From positions 1-58,929 of the forward strand of contig LRSL01000019.1 of NCBI GenBank assembly GCA_001563335.1: 58,929 nucleotides of DNA, read 5' to 3'. The notes under the pieces are model-generated. The model had not been told where the DNA came from and ran no database searches. It was given only the letters and a program-made list of their open reading frames with translations. The stretch comes from Candidatus Thorarchaeota archaeon SMTZ1-45 (GTDB lineage Archaea; Asgardarchaeota; Thorarchaeia; Thorarchaeales; Thorarchaeaceae). Shown one piece after another: positions 1 through 9,474 of the stretch. Numbering within the stretch: the first letter of the stretch is position 1; each line of letters begins with the position of its first letter. The position numbers were made by a program, and so were the translations under genes.

Positions 1-1008
1 ATCACCACTACGACACTTCTGCTCAATATCAGCAAGGTCGTTGTCATCAGGCATAAATATGAAGTTATAATACTTGAAAACACTGCACACATCTGGATTT
101 GCTCCGAGCTCTCTCTGTTCCTCCACAGTTGTTCGTCCACCGGTGAATGCCGCCATGACTTTTTTCTTCGCCATCTTTGGGGTATCCGTTGTAAAGACTG
201 CAGACATTGGGTCAGATGATGACATCTTTCCTCCCTCCTTGAGACCAGGCACAAATGAGCATTGAATACTTGCTGGTTTGTAATACCCAAGTCGTTCTGC
301 AATATCCCGCGTCACGCGCCAGAATGGGTCCTGATCAATTGCACAAGGAATGATGCAGGGAGTATTCTTGCCATAAATCCAGGAATGCAAGAATGCTGGA
401 ACCGCTTGAATTGCTGGATGCCAAGTCGAACCAATATTTGTGCTATTGTCGAATCCAAAAACAGCTTTCACAGTGGAGAATGTGACCTTCTTCGCAACTT
501 CTACTGCAATCTCATATAGAAGGTCGATATGTTCAATGTCTTGAATGATATAAGTGTCTTCAGGCTGAAATCCCAGTGCTAAGAGATCGAGTGTGTTGTC
601 ATAGGTGAATTTTCGGACATCATCTAGACTGAGATGAGGTTCGAAGAAGTATTTCTCGTCATTTGTCATTTGGAAGTATAGTCTAGTGTCAAACTTTTCC
701 TGCATCCATTTTGTGAATATCCAAGGAACTAGATGACCAATATGAGTGATACCACTTGGACCTCTTCCTGTGTAGAGTACGAACTTGTTGCCTTTCTCAT
801 ACTCAGTCAGAATCCAACCGAGGTCTCTGTGCGAAAAAAAGAGATTTCGTTCAAGCAGGAAGTGTTTCTCTTTAGTAAACCTATACATTTGGTTCCTCAA
901 ATCTTCTGTAATTCTTTCGGTTCCAAACCGTTCAATAAGACGGTCGTAGTCAACAATACCCTCAACTTCCCAAGGAGTGACTATGAAATCATCTTTTTCT
1001 TCATCCAT
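1..1008 (-). CDS. trpS: Tryptophanyl-tRNA synthetase, archaeal/eukaryal type (C-terminus beyond window)
   Basis: Charges tRNA-Trp with tryptophan in the cytoplasm. The first 336 codons are present and the reading frame is open to the left edge, so the end is missing. The class I signature HIGH is at residues 89-92, preceded by TGRGPSG, which matches the archaeal/eukaryal TrpRS form. The second signature KMSSS is at 261-265 inside GLKEGGKMSSSDP. The N-terminal stretch starting MDEEKDDFIVTPWEVEG is typical of the family. The ATG at 1008 is chosen because the upstream ATG is in another frame and soon stops. Archaeal TrpRS usually has about 370-430 residues, so perhaps 40-90 residues are lost. 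The gene is divergent from nhaA. Confidence 0.95.
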   Translation of the reverse strand, partial: MDEEKDDFIVTPWEVEGIVDYDRLIERFGTERITEDLRNQMYRFTKEKHFLLERNLFFSHRDLGWILTEYEKGNKFVLYTGRGPSGITHIGHLVPWIFTKWMQEKFDTRLYFQMTNDEKYFFEPHLSLDDVRKFTYDNTLDLLALGFQPEDTYIIQDIEHIDLLYEIAVEVAKKVTFSTVKAVFGFDNSTNIGSTWHPAIQAVPAFLHSWIYGKNTPCIIPCAIDQDPFWRVTRDIAERLGYYKPASIQCSFVPGLKEGGKMSSSDPMSAVFTTDTPKMAKKKVMAAFTGGRTTVEEQRELGANPDVCSVFKYYNFIFMPDDNDLADIEQKCRSGD

Positions 1009-1136
1009 ATGGATGTACTTCCATTCATTTATCAGAGGTAAATGAGTTGGTGTGCCAATTAAGGGTGATGGTGTTTGGTATAAACAGTGTTGGTTATATT
1101 GAGAACTATAATCCTTGATGAGTAAGGTGAGTTTGT

Positions 1137-2558
1137 GTGTCGCGAAAAAGAAGACAATTCAAGAAAATGACTCCAAATAAAGTTCTGCGAGTCATAAAAC
1201 CCTTCAACCAGTTTATGCAGTACGAAGCTTCTGGTGGTATTCTTCTTCTCGTCTGTGTTATTATTGCTCTCTTAATATCAAACTCCCCAATAGGATTGTC
1301 TTACCTTTCTTTCTGGGAAACATATATTGGTATATCATTTGGTACATTCATCTTGACTAAGCCACTTGTATTCTGGATAAATGATCTTCTTATGGCATTC
1401 TTCTTCTTCCTCATTGGTCTTGAGATTAAACGTGAAGTCTTAATTGGTGAGCTTAGCAATCCGAGGGTTGCAATGGCGCCAATTATAGCTGCTATAGGAG
1501 GGATGGTAGTTCCTGCATCTCTTTTCATCATAGTGAATCCCCTAGGAAGTCAAGGAGCAGGAGCTTGGGCAATTCCAATAGCTACGGACATCGCAATTGC
1601 TCTCGGGCTTCTCTCAATCTTTGGCTCGAAGGTGCCAACTATGCTGAAGATATTTCTAACAACTCTGGCTATCGCAGATGACATCGGTGGTGTATTGGTC
1701 ATTGCATTATTCTATACATCTGAACTCTACCTCCTTCCATTATTTCTCGGACTTGCTCTACTATCCATCATGGTCATACTAAATCGAATTGGAATCAGAC
1801 AACTTCTTGTATACGCAGTTCTTGGGGTTGTTGTTTGGCTGCAGTTCTTGCTCTCTGGTGTCCATCCGACTGTAGCGGGGATTCTAATTGCACTAACAAT
1901 CCCAGCTACCACAAAAATTGATTATTCAGAATTTGTTGTTATTAGCTCTGATTTGGTGAAGAGAATTCAGGATTCGTGTGCTGAAGGAATAGAGAATATA
2001 GATTCTAAGAACTTTCAAGAAACCTCGGAAACTCTGAGATTAGCTTGTAGAGATGTAGAAGCACCACTTCAACTTGCAGAACATGGATTAACCAAATGGG
2101 TAGCTTTTGGAGTCATCCCAATTTTTGCATTAGCAAATTCAGGTCTTGCATTGTTTGAGCTCTCAGTTAATGAGATGTTCAACCCAATCGCGATTGGCAT
2201 TATTTTAGGCTTGGTGATTGGGAAGCCACTAGGTATTATTTCATTCATGTTGGTTTCAGTTAAACTAGGAATAATCGGTCTTCCTGAAGGAGTAAATTGG
2301 GAAACGATGATAGGTACAACTTTTTTGGCAGGCATAGGTTTTACAATATCCACCTTTATTGCCTCTTTAGCGTTGTCAGGAAGCCTATTGATGGGAGCTA
2401 AAGGAGCCATTCTACTTGCATCCTTTATATCAGGTTTATTTGGTGTTCTAGTACTAAGAAAAGCTCTTAGAGATTTGGAAATTCTCTCAATGCCCTATCC
2501 TCCAGTTGATCTTGGTCCACCAAACATAATCAAGAGCGAGGTTATTAGTGAATCCTAA
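1137..2558 (+). CDS. nhaA: Na+/H+ antiporter NhaA
   Basis: Exchanges external protons for internal sodium across the membrane. The 473 residues form about 11-12 hydrophobic segments. The catalytic signature is intact: Asp151 in the ATDIAIALG segment and the Asp181-Asp182 pair in AIADDIGGV match Asp133 and Asp163/164 of E. coli NhaA. KIFLTTLAIADD and the late segment TFLAGIGFTISTFIASLAL are also typical. A soluble acidic stretch of about 60 residues around 265-325 replaces the usual loop before the last helices. The start is a GTG at 1137 after an AAGGTGAG ribosome-binding site; an ATG ten codons downstream is an alternative. It is the first gene of an ion-transport run. NhaA is chiefly bacterial, so horizontal origin is possible. 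Confidence 0.95.
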   Translation: MSRKRRQFKKMTPNKVLRVIKPFNQFMQYEASGGILLLVCVIIALLISNSPIGLSYLSFWETYIGISFGTFILTKPLVFWINDLLMAFFFFLIGLEIKREVLIGELSNPRVAMAPIIAAIGGMVVPASLFIIVNPLGSQGAGAWAIPIATDIAIALGLLSIFGSKVPTMLKIFLTTLAIADDIGGVLVIALFYTSELYLLPLFLGLALLSIMVILNRIGIRQLLVYAVLGVVVWLQFLLSGVHPTVAGILIALTIPATTKIDYSEFVVISSDLVKRIQDSCAEGIENIDSKNFQETSETLRLACRDVEAPLQLAEHGLTKWVAFGVIPIFALANSGLALFELSVNEMFNPIAIGIILGLVIGKPLGIISFMLVSVKLGIIGLPEGVNWETMIGTTFLAGIGFTISTFIASLALSGSLLMGAKGAILLASFISGLFGVLVLRKALRDLEILSMPYPPVDLGPPNIIKSEVISES

Positions 2559-2654
2559 GTCAAATATAGGTCGAAGGTACAAAGAGTTACAATAAAAAGG
2601 TCTGAAATTCAGAACCACTAGCAATTGCACTGCAAATTAAAAGGAGATTGCATT

Positions 2655-2906
2655 ATGCGTATTGAAGAATATGAGTTCGAAGAGGAGAAGACGCTGAGTA
2701 ATCTCGCAGATCTACTCATCGAAATTGCAGAACAAATACGAGCAGGAGAGAAACTAGAACTCCCTATGCCCACTCTTAAGGAAGGTGTGATTGAGGTGCC
2801 ATTAGGAGAACCAATCGAAACAGGCATCGAAGTAACTATTCGACGCCACTTCATACATGTGGACTTTGCACTTTCTTGGAGAAGAAGGAAGATCAAGGAG
2901 GCATGA
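2655..2906 (+). CDS. amphi-Trp domain protein
   Basis: Small protein of 83 residues. It begins with a repetitive Glu-rich segment, then a helix (LSNLADLLIEIAEQIRAGEKLEL), then a two-strand portion ending in FALSWRRRK. This pattern of a short helix followed by strands carrying a conserved Trp resembles the amphi-Trp domain family, whose function is unknown. The ATG at 2655 is chosen because AAGGAGATTG lies just upstream; a longer reading from 2625 would start before this site. It sits between the two antiporter genes and is 3 bases from the next gene, so it is probably co-transcribed with it. The family assignment is from pattern memory. Confidence 0.65.
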   Translation: MRIEEYEFEEEKTLSNLADLLIEIAEQIRAGEKLELPMPTLKEGVIEVPLGEPIETGIEVTIRRHFIHVDFALSWRRRKIKEA

Positions 2907-2909
2907 ACC

Positions 2910-3533
2910 TTGTCAGATGAATACTTGGACAAATCATCTATTTTGAAACGAATTGGAGATATTCTTGGAGTCCAAGAAACCATAAGCGAATACCTTGACA
3001 AAAGACTTTGTCTCAATTGCGATGAAATTATAGATGAAGCCTGGGAAGGAAAACGGAAAGAAGCTTTCAAACATGTGAGGGGATTAATCGATAAGTATGC
3101 TTTTTCAAAACAGCTTCCCCCAAGTGAATTGGGCATTATGGCACAGTCCATGATTTCGCACCTATTGAATATTCAGCATACTTACCTCAGAGTTCTCGTA
3201 ATGTTGGATATGCTTCATGGAGAGGCTTTCAACGAGATATTCATGGATTCTATGTCAACAATCTCTTCAAAAGTTCATAAAATGATGATCGCTCTAAAGG
3301 AAATGGTTAATCAGAAGAGAGAGAATTCGGATGAATCTCATGAAACACTTGAGGTTCTTATAAGACTTGAAAGAGAAATCGATGAAGACAATATTGTCAT
3401 ATGTAGGCAGATATCCGTAGCAACAGGCGGCGACTCTGATTTCATTTGTTATATGATGAGGAAAATTGTTGCTGAACTAGAACATGTTTCAGATTACGTC
3501 AAAGAATGTGCTGAGATTCTTGCGGAGATTTGA
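2910..3533 (+). CDS. PhoU/DUF47-like helical protein
   Basis: The 207 residues are almost wholly helical, with charged heptad-like helices, e.g. residues 30-80 and 95-145. The end of the second bundle (LVRE-like ELEHVSDYVKECAEILAEI) resembles the final helix of PhoU/DUF47 proteins, which contact transporters of phosphate or other ions. No membrane segment is seen. The TTG at 2910 is used because GGAGG lies just before it and no better start follows. It is 3 bases from the amphi-Trp gene and 6 bases before the antiporter gene, so it may regulate or assemble with the antiporter; that role is inference. No phosphate transporter is nearby. Confidence 0.6.
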   Translation: MSDEYLDKSSILKRIGDILGVQETISEYLDKRLCLNCDEIIDEAWEGKRKEAFKHVRGLIDKYAFSKQLPPSELGIMAQSMISHLLNIQHTYLRVLVMLDMLHGEAFNEIFMDSMSTISSKVHKMMIALKEMVNQKRENSDESHETLEVLIRLEREIDEDNIVICRQISVATGGDSDFICYMMRKIVAELEHVSDYVKECAEILAEI

Positions 3534-3542
3534 TGATTCTTG

Positions 3543-5285
3543 ATGCAAGCTGAGGAAATACCTACAACAATACTAGTAATAGTAGCTGGTATCCTCATCG
3601 GCGGTGTAGCCATTGCTAAAATCGCAGAAAGGTATAAGGTACCTCATCCTTTACCACTAGTCATAACGGGCTTGATTATGGGAAGAGTATTGGTTTTTTT
3701 TAATCCTACAAGTCCACTAGTACAAATTGCAGGATTTGATTTCATTGCTCAAATAACACTTGCAACAGTGCTCTTCTATGCGGGTCTTACTTTGAATTTA
3801 CGAGAACTTCGCCTTTCACTTGTCAATGTATTGCTACTAGCTACTATTGGTGTTCTTGCAACCTCATTGATTGGAGGGTGGATGTTACAGATATCGACAG
3901 CTGCGATTGCAATTCCAATCGGAGTAGCAGCATTCCTCATAGGTGCGATTCTATCACCAACGGACCCTGCAGCTCTATTCGCTGTTCTTGAAACAGGAGG
4001 CGTACGAGTAAAACGAAAGTTATTCTCAATTCTTGAAGGAGAAGCTGTCCTTAATGATGCGACATCAGTGATTCTTGTAATCACAGTCTTCGAGCCAATA
4101 GTTATTGCAGAGCTTGCTAATATTGCAGGGATAATAAATTGGGGACTAATTGCTGGTGAATTTTTAGCTAGTATGGGATTAGGGATTGTACTGGGATTTA
4201 TTGTTGCTCGTGGAGTTGGATGGGCAATTCCAAGAGCAGGAAATGATACTAATGTTTCAATCCTTACTGCAACCACTCCATTTCTTGCATATGGATTAGG
4301 AGAGCTCTTCACAATATTTTATATTCATCCAGGAGCACTGGCCGCAGTCTTTACCGGTATTTTCATGGCTAATGCACGGAGGACCGGACTTAAACCATTA
4401 CCACAGCGATCAATGAGGAGAGTCATGAAGAATGTATCATTCTTCTTTGAAATTGTTGTGTTCATTCTTCTTGGATATACACTGAGTGTACCACTCATCG
4501 AAGGAGATCGATCAACAGAAACTATAGCATTCATTCTCGCGAATCCAGCAATTATGACACTTGGATTAGTCATGGCGATTCTTGTGATTCTTGTTGCTAG
4601 ACCAATCTCTGTATTTCTTGTTACAGCTGGAGATAGGGCAATGGGAATCAAAGAGAGATTTTTCTTGAGCTGGGCTGGTGTGAAAGGAGTAGCAAGTGCA
4701 GCTCTTGCAGCTATTGCAGTCACAGTGATCATACGGTTTTCTCATATATTAGGGGGACAAACACAAGTAGATTATGTGACGGCGATTAAAATCGTAGTTC
4801 CAACAGTCTATGCTGTTGTTTTCATTGTTCTACTGGTCAGTTTGGTAGTGCAAGGATTAACTACCTCATACTTGGCGAATAGATTGGGTCTGATTGAGGA
4901 GAAAGATGAGGCAAAAGAAATCACTGTTCACCGTAATGCTACTAGACAAGCTCTTCTTCAACTTGTTGACGAATATACTGAAGGCAAGATAGACGCAGAG
5001 ATGTATGGTAGGTTTAAAGCTGAATTAGAAGAAGAGATATTCAACCTAGAGGCCGAACTTAGGAGGATTGTATCAGTTAGAAGGAGACAAATAAAGGAAC
5101 TAAGTGTCAGTGAGATGATCTATAGAAAGAAACTGGAAATCTATGAAAAAGAGTATGAATCTGGAAAGATTTCAGAAGCGGTATATCAAGATCTAAAGAA
5201 CCAGTTGGAAGCTGAGATTGAAGAGATTATAAATCGAATTGAAAGGCATGAAAGTCGAATTAAATATGAACCAGAAGAAACATAG
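3543..5285 (+). CDS. NhaP-type (CPA1) cation/proton antiporter with cytoplasmic coiled-coil tail
   Basis: Membrane antiporter of about 580 residues. Some 12 hydrophobic segments occupy residues 8-440. The segment with LSPTDPAALFAVLE and the EGEAVLNDATSVI motif carry the TDP and Asn-Asp residues used for cation binding in CPA1 exchangers, the Asn-Asp form suggesting electroneutral exchange. Residues about 450-580 are a highly charged coiled coil with no TrkA-C domain visible; such a tail could sense or bind a partner. TTG at 3540 and ATG at 3543 are adjacent and in frame; the ATG is preferred. It follows the PhoU-like gene by a few bases and precedes the Ca2+ ATPase by 52. Confidence 0.9.
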   Translation: MQAEEIPTTILVIVAGILIGGVAIAKIAERYKVPHPLPLVITGLIMGRVLVFFNPTSPLVQIAGFDFIAQITLATVLFYAGLTLNLRELRLSLVNVLLLATIGVLATSLIGGWMLQISTAAIAIPIGVAAFLIGAILSPTDPAALFAVLETGGVRVKRKLFSILEGEAVLNDATSVILVITVFEPIVIAELANIAGIINWGLIAGEFLASMGLGIVLGFIVARGVGWAIPRAGNDTNVSILTATTPFLAYGLGELFTIFYIHPGALAAVFTGIFMANARRTGLKPLPQRSMRRVMKNVSFFFEIVVFILLGYTLSVPLIEGDRSTETIAFILANPAIMTLGLVMAILVILVARPISVFLVTAGDRAMGIKERFFLSWAGVKGVASAALAAIAVTVIIRFSHILGGQTQVDYVTAIKIVVPTVYAVVFIVLLVSLVVQGLTTSYLANRLGLIEEKDEAKEITVHRNATRQALLQLVDEYTEGKIDAEMYGRFKAELEEEIFNLEAELRRIVSVRRRQIKELSVSEMIYRKKLEIYEKEYESGKISEAVYQDLKNQLEAEIEEIINRIERHESRIKYEPEET

Positions 5286-5337
5286 ACTGTGTGAAATATA
5301 GTAGCAAGAAAACAACAATGCGGGAGAGAGCAGGCTA

Positions 5338-8148
5338 ATGTCGCAAGAGAGGCCAGATGCATCGACTGAATTTATTGACTACAATGACTGTCTTTCAACT
5401 CTTGGAGCGAATCCTGAAGGATTGACTAGAGAACAAGCACAACAACGTCTTGTTGAATATGGTCAAAATAGCCTATCAATAGAGAAAGGTGATATTGCTT
5501 TAATCATGTTCCTGAGGCAATTCAAGTCACCGTTAGTCTATGTCCTTATTCTTGCGGCTGCAATTTCTCTACTTGGTGGTCATGCAGAGGATACTATAGT
5601 CATTGCCATAATTCTTGTGATAAACTCACTAATTGGTTTTACTCAAGAATGGAGGGCAGAAAAAACAATAGAGTCTGTTAAGAAACTAATTGAAGAAAAA
5701 TCAATAGTAATTCGAAACGGGGAAGAACTAGAGATTCCCTCAATAGAGATAGTCCCTGGCGACCTTTTGTTGTTGAACGCTGGTGAGAAAGTTCCAGCAG
5801 ATGCGAGAATCGTTTTTGAGAGGAATCTGCATGTCGATGAAAGTTTACTCACCGGAGAAAGTGTTCCAATAAAGAAAGATGTAATCTGTTTAATCGAGAA
5901 GCCTCATTATTACGAAGAGTTAAACAAAGTATTTGCGGGTTCTTTTGTCACCCAAGGAAGAGCCCGAGTACTGGTTGAAAAAACAGGAGATCAGACAGTA
6001 CTAGGAGAAATCAATAGGGAACTCCAAGAGGTAGAGAAGGAACCAACATCGATTGAGATTCGACTACGGCGTCTTAGTATATTCTTTCTTGGTCTTGCTT
6101 TCTCTTTTCTCATCCTCACACTACTTCTTGGGTTTTATAGACAGATAGAAACCTATGAACTGATTCTGTTCTCCTTATCATCACTTGTATCAGCCATACC
6201 TGAGGGCTTAATCGCGGTAATCACAATTGTTCTGTCAGTTGGCGTATACAGATTGTCCAGAAAAAATGTCATCGTAAGGAATCTTAGTGTGGTAGAAACC
6301 CTTGGACTCGTCAATGTGATTTGCTCAGATAAGACAGGCACTCTGACTCGAAATCAGATGATGGCGAGAAGAATATTCACACCAAACAATTACTACGAAG
6401 TGAGTGGCGTTGGTTTTGATGTAGAGAGTGGGAGTATTTTCCTTGAAGGATGCGGTCCAGAGGACTGTCTCCGTTCAGACCATCTTCATAAAGAGATAGA
6501 TGTGGAGATGAAAGCACCTATCAATCGAGAGGGTCTCAGAAAATTTCCAGATCTTGAAATGTTACTATCATACCTTGCTCTATGCAATGATTCAGACCTC
6601 TATACCGAATGCTTGACAGAGAATGATCCAATCAGAAAATGCACAGGGGAGGACCAGATTTGGAGAATTCGTGGCTCACCAACTGAGGCGGCCTTGATTG
6701 TTGCCCTCGAAAAGACAGGGCTTCACAAGTATGTTCTTGATGAATCATGGCCCAGAATTTCAGAAATCCCATTCACTAGTGATAGGAAATTCATGGCAAC
6801 TCTGCATAAACCAAGTTTAGCTGTTCAGGAAGACCATCCATCATTGGCAAATCAAGATTCGAATCTCTTGATTGTTAAAGGAGCTCCAGAAAGAGTGGAA
6901 GAATTTCTCAACAAGTCATCTGGTACCAAAGATGTTGTCAGTGACTTTGCATCCCAGGGGTTGAGAGTGCTATCTTGTGCAATACGTCACCTTCCAAAAG
7001 ACCATCTTCAAATTACGGAAAAAGACCTAGCTAGCATGGAATTCGTTGGCTTATGTGGAATCAATGACCCTCCACGGGAGGGTGTTAAAGACTACATCAT
7101 GAAAGCTGAGCGAGCTGGCATAGATGTGATAATGGTCACGGGTGACAACGAATTCACTGCAAAAGCTATAGGCAAAGAAGTAGGTATTTACAGACCAGAG
7201 AAGAATGATAGAAGTCTTGTAGGAGATATCATCGATGCAATGGATGATGATGAGCTTCGTCATGCGCTAGAACAGCGGTCGAACATACTTGCAAGAACTA
7301 ATCCAATTCACAAACTAAGGATTGTCAAAGCACTTCAAAATTCAGGAAAAATCGTAGCCATGACTGGAGATGGAGTGAATGATTCCCCAGCTCTTCGTCA
7401 AGCAAATGTGGGTATTGCAATGGGTATTACTGGAACCGACATAGCGAAAGAAGCTGCAGATATTGTCCTTCAGGATGAACGATTCGAGTCTGTTGTTGAT
7501 GGTGTTGACGAAGGTAGGCATATTCTCAATACATTCCGGAGAGTCGTACTCTTTCTGACATCGACAAACTTTGCTGAGAGTTTTGTTATTCTAGCTACGT
7601 TATTGCTATTTGTTAATCCAGTTCTCCTCCTACCTCTACAAATCCTCTGGGTCAACTTAGTCACTGATGGAATGCTGGATATTGCATTATCCCTTGAGCC
7701 AAAAGAGAAGGGTCTATTGGATCAACCACCCACCTCAATGGCTGAGAGGGTATTGTCACGGCAAACTATCTTGAGGGCTTTGTTCTACGGAGCTATTATG
7801 GCGATAATTGTCATGACAGTGTATTTTCTGTATCTTGGTCAGGGTGCAAAATTAAGAACAATGCTCTTTGTAAGCCTAATTGTGACTCAATGGTTTAGCA
7901 TTCAAAATTGTAGGTCACCAACGAAATCTGCTTTCACACTTGGAATATTAAAAAACAGGGTGATTTGGGTGGTATATGTTATTGACATTCTTCTTGTCGC
8001 AATCTTATTCATCTTGCCACCTTTGACAACACTCTTTGAATTGGTTCCACTAGCTCCCTTAGACTGGATTCTGGTTGTTGGTCTAGGAACACTTGTTTTT
8101 ATCATAGAAGAGGTTAGAAAGAGAGTAGCAATAAAAATGCAGAATTGA
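5338..8148 (+). CDS. P-type Ca2+-transporting ATPase (P2A/SERCA-like)
   Basis: Pumps a cation, probably Ca2+, out of the cytoplasm using ATP. The 936 residues have all the domains: N-terminal cation ATPase domain, actuator loop TGES (172-175), PEGL in M4 (288-291), phosphorylated Asp331 in DKTGTLT, KGAPE nucleotide-binding motif, and the TGDGVND hinge (676-682). Membrane residues that coordinate calcium in SERCA are kept: Glu in PEGL, Asn and Glu in STNFAES (M5), and Asn/Thr/Asp in LWVNLVTDG (M6). This supports Ca2+ rather than heavy-metal transport; Na+/K+ or H+ type is less likely. ATG at 5338 follows GGGAGAGAGC. It closes the forward ion-transport run. Confidence 0.93.
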   Translation: MSQERPDASTEFIDYNDCLSTLGANPEGLTREQAQQRLVEYGQNSLSIEKGDIALIMFLRQFKSPLVYVLILAAAISLLGGHAEDTIVIAIILVINSLIGFTQEWRAEKTIESVKKLIEEKSIVIRNGEELEIPSIEIVPGDLLLLNAGEKVPADARIVFERNLHVDESLLTGESVPIKKDVICLIEKPHYYEELNKVFAGSFVTQGRARVLVEKTGDQTVLGEINRELQEVEKEPTSIEIRLRRLSIFFLGLAFSFLILTLLLGFYRQIETYELILFSLSSLVSAIPEGLIAVITIVLSVGVYRLSRKNVIVRNLSVVETLGLVNVICSDKTGTLTRNQMMARRIFTPNNYYEVSGVGFDVESGSIFLEGCGPEDCLRSDHLHKEIDVEMKAPINREGLRKFPDLEMLLSYLALCNDSDLYTECLTENDPIRKCTGEDQIWRIRGSPTEAALIVALEKTGLHKYVLDESWPRISEIPFTSDRKFMATLHKPSLAVQEDHPSLANQDSNLLIVKGAPERVEEFLNKSSGTKDVVSDFASQGLRVLSCAIRHLPKDHLQITEKDLASMEFVGLCGINDPPREGVKDYIMKAERAGIDVIMVTGDNEFTAKAIGKEVGIYRPEKNDRSLVGDIIDAMDDDELRHALEQRSNILARTNPIHKLRIVKALQNSGKIVAMTGDGVNDSPALRQANVGIAMGITGTDIAKEAADIVLQDERFESVVDGVDEGRHILNTFRRVVLFLTSTNFAESFVILATLLLFVNPVLLLPLQILWVNLVTDGMLDIALSLEPKEKGLLDQPPTSMAERVLSRQTILRALFYGAIMAIIVMTVYFLYLGQGAKLRTMLFVSLIVTQWFSIQNCRSPTKSAFTLGILKNRVIWVVYVIDILLVAILFILPPLTTLFELVPLAPLDWILVVGLGTLVFIIEEVRKRVAIKMQN

Positions 8149-8164
8149 TCTTGCTTGCTAGAGC

Positions 8165-8773
8165 TTAATCTGACTCCATTGGATCACTGGTTTGCTCAGA
8201 AGATACAGTATCACCTCTAGATTGTATTCGCTGTACCTTAATGTCAGTCCGACCAACAATCAATCGCACAAGTCCATTAGTAAGAAGTGATATGACTAGT
8301 AGAATAAGCATCGTTGAGAAGTTTATGCCTGGAAAAATGAAGACGAATGCTGCCAGATTGAGTGTTAATATGCCTGCAAGTACTTGTAACATTTGAATCC
8401 AGAGGGGTAATTCACCGAGAACTACGCCCAATACTATTCTTGAAAGTCCAACAAGTAGCATAGCGATAGCTGGGTAAATAATTAGAAGATTAGGCGGTAA
8501 TGAAATGAATAAGAATTCCATGAGTGCGATGACTATGAGGGCAACTCCTGTGACGAACATGAAAATTCGAGCATAGGTATGAGAGTGCATAATATAGACG
8601 CTCCAAACAATCCATGCAACACCCATTGCTACCAAGCCAATCAAAAAGATCTCGAGTGCATATGTGAAACTAAATGTAAGTTCAAGTACTGCAACTAAGG
8701 CAACCACTATGACTGCTATACCTATAACATCATCAAGTAGATGAATCCAAGATGGGTCACGCGACTCACTCAT
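8165..8773 (-). CDS. HdeD/DUF308-like membrane protein, copy 1
   Basis: The 202 residues form six hydrophobic helices in pairs, with short basic loops and a charged, non-conserved C-terminal tail of about 30 residues. The repeated pattern of a helix, a Gly-rich turn and a helix (e.g. AMLLVGLSRIVLG) is that of HdeD-like proteins, a family linked to acid stress in E. coli but of unknown role in archaea. It is a clear paralogue of the next gene (same length; shared LDDVIGIAVIVVALVAVLEL-like start and FVFIFPGIN segment). It is convergent with the Ca2+ ATPase, whose stop is 16 bases away, and probably transcribed after its paralogue. Confidence 0.7.
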   Translation of the reverse strand: MSESRDPSWIHLLDDVIGIAVIVVALVAVLELTFSFTYALEIFLIGLVAMGVAWIVWSVYIMHSHTYARIFMFVTGVALIVIALMEFLFISLPPNLLIIYPAIAMLLVGLSRIVLGVVLGELPLWIQMLQVLAGILTLNLAAFVFIFPGINFSTMLILLVISLLTNGLVRLIVGRTDIKVQRIQSRGDTVSSEQTSDPMESD

Positions 8774-8812
8774 ATGTTCATAGATTTTTAGTGGAAAATT
8801 ATCTCTTTCGGT

Positions 8813-9421
8813 CTATCCAGAGTTGTGTTCGTCCGGAGATAATTCAAATTTGACCGACTCATCAGTCTTCTGCATTATTCTCTGTTTCACATCTGTACTA
8901 CCCATAATCAACCTCACAAGCCCATTCGCGATGAATGCAATAACTAAGAGAATGATGACTCCCTGAAAGTTAATACCAGGGAAAATAAACACCAAGGCAG
9001 CTAGGTTTACTGTTAATATGCCTGCGAGGACCTGCAACATTCGAATCCAAAGAGGTATTTCTGTAATAAAGAATCCAAGGACTAGTCGTGAACTACCGAC
9101 TAGTAGCATTGCAATTGCTGGGTATATAACCAGATAATCAAGAGGTAGTGAAATGAAAATAAAGTTCATGAGTGAGACGACGATAGCTGCAAATCCTGTG
9201 ATTAACATGAATATCCGAGCATAAAGATAGGCACGTAGTACATAAATTCCCATAACGATCCATGCGATGCCCATTGCAAATAGTCCGACTAGAAGGACTT
9301 CAAGCGCGTAGATAAAACTGAAAGCAAGCTCTAGTACCGCAACTATTGCAACTACTATTACAATAAGACCAACTACATTATCAAGAATACGAATCCAAGA
9401 TATGCTTAGCCTATCACTCAT
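8813..9421 (-). CDS. HdeD/DUF308-like membrane protein, copy 2
   Basis: Tandem paralogue of the gene just downstream: also 202 residues with six hydrophobic helices, starting MSDRLSISWIRILDNVVG and sharing LQVLAGILT and LVFIFPGINF with it. The C-terminal tails differ. The duplication is old, since the DNA has diverged throughout while length and topology are kept. The two genes are 39 bases apart and likely co-transcribed. A role in membrane stress or ion leak would fit the neighbouring transporters, but nothing in the sequence proves it. Confidence 0.7.
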   Translation of the reverse strand: MSDRLSISWIRILDNVVGLIVIVVAIVAVLELAFSFIYALEVLLVGLFAMGIAWIVMGIYVLRAYLYARIFMLITGFAAIVVSLMNFIFISLPLDYLVIYPAIAMLLVGSSRLVLGFFITEIPLWIRMLQVLAGILTVNLAALVFIFPGINFQGVIILLVIAFIANGLVRLIMGSTDVKQRIMQKTDESVKFELSPDEHNSG

Positions 9422-9474
9422 ACAAAAACTGCCATAATCTTTTGAGTTATTTCTTTCGGTTTTCTCATCACAAA

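Noticed and set aside
2069..2410. Reverse frames over nhaA and the antiporter genes
   Set aside because: They mirror membrane-protein codons and are common in this composition; no ribosome-binding sites.
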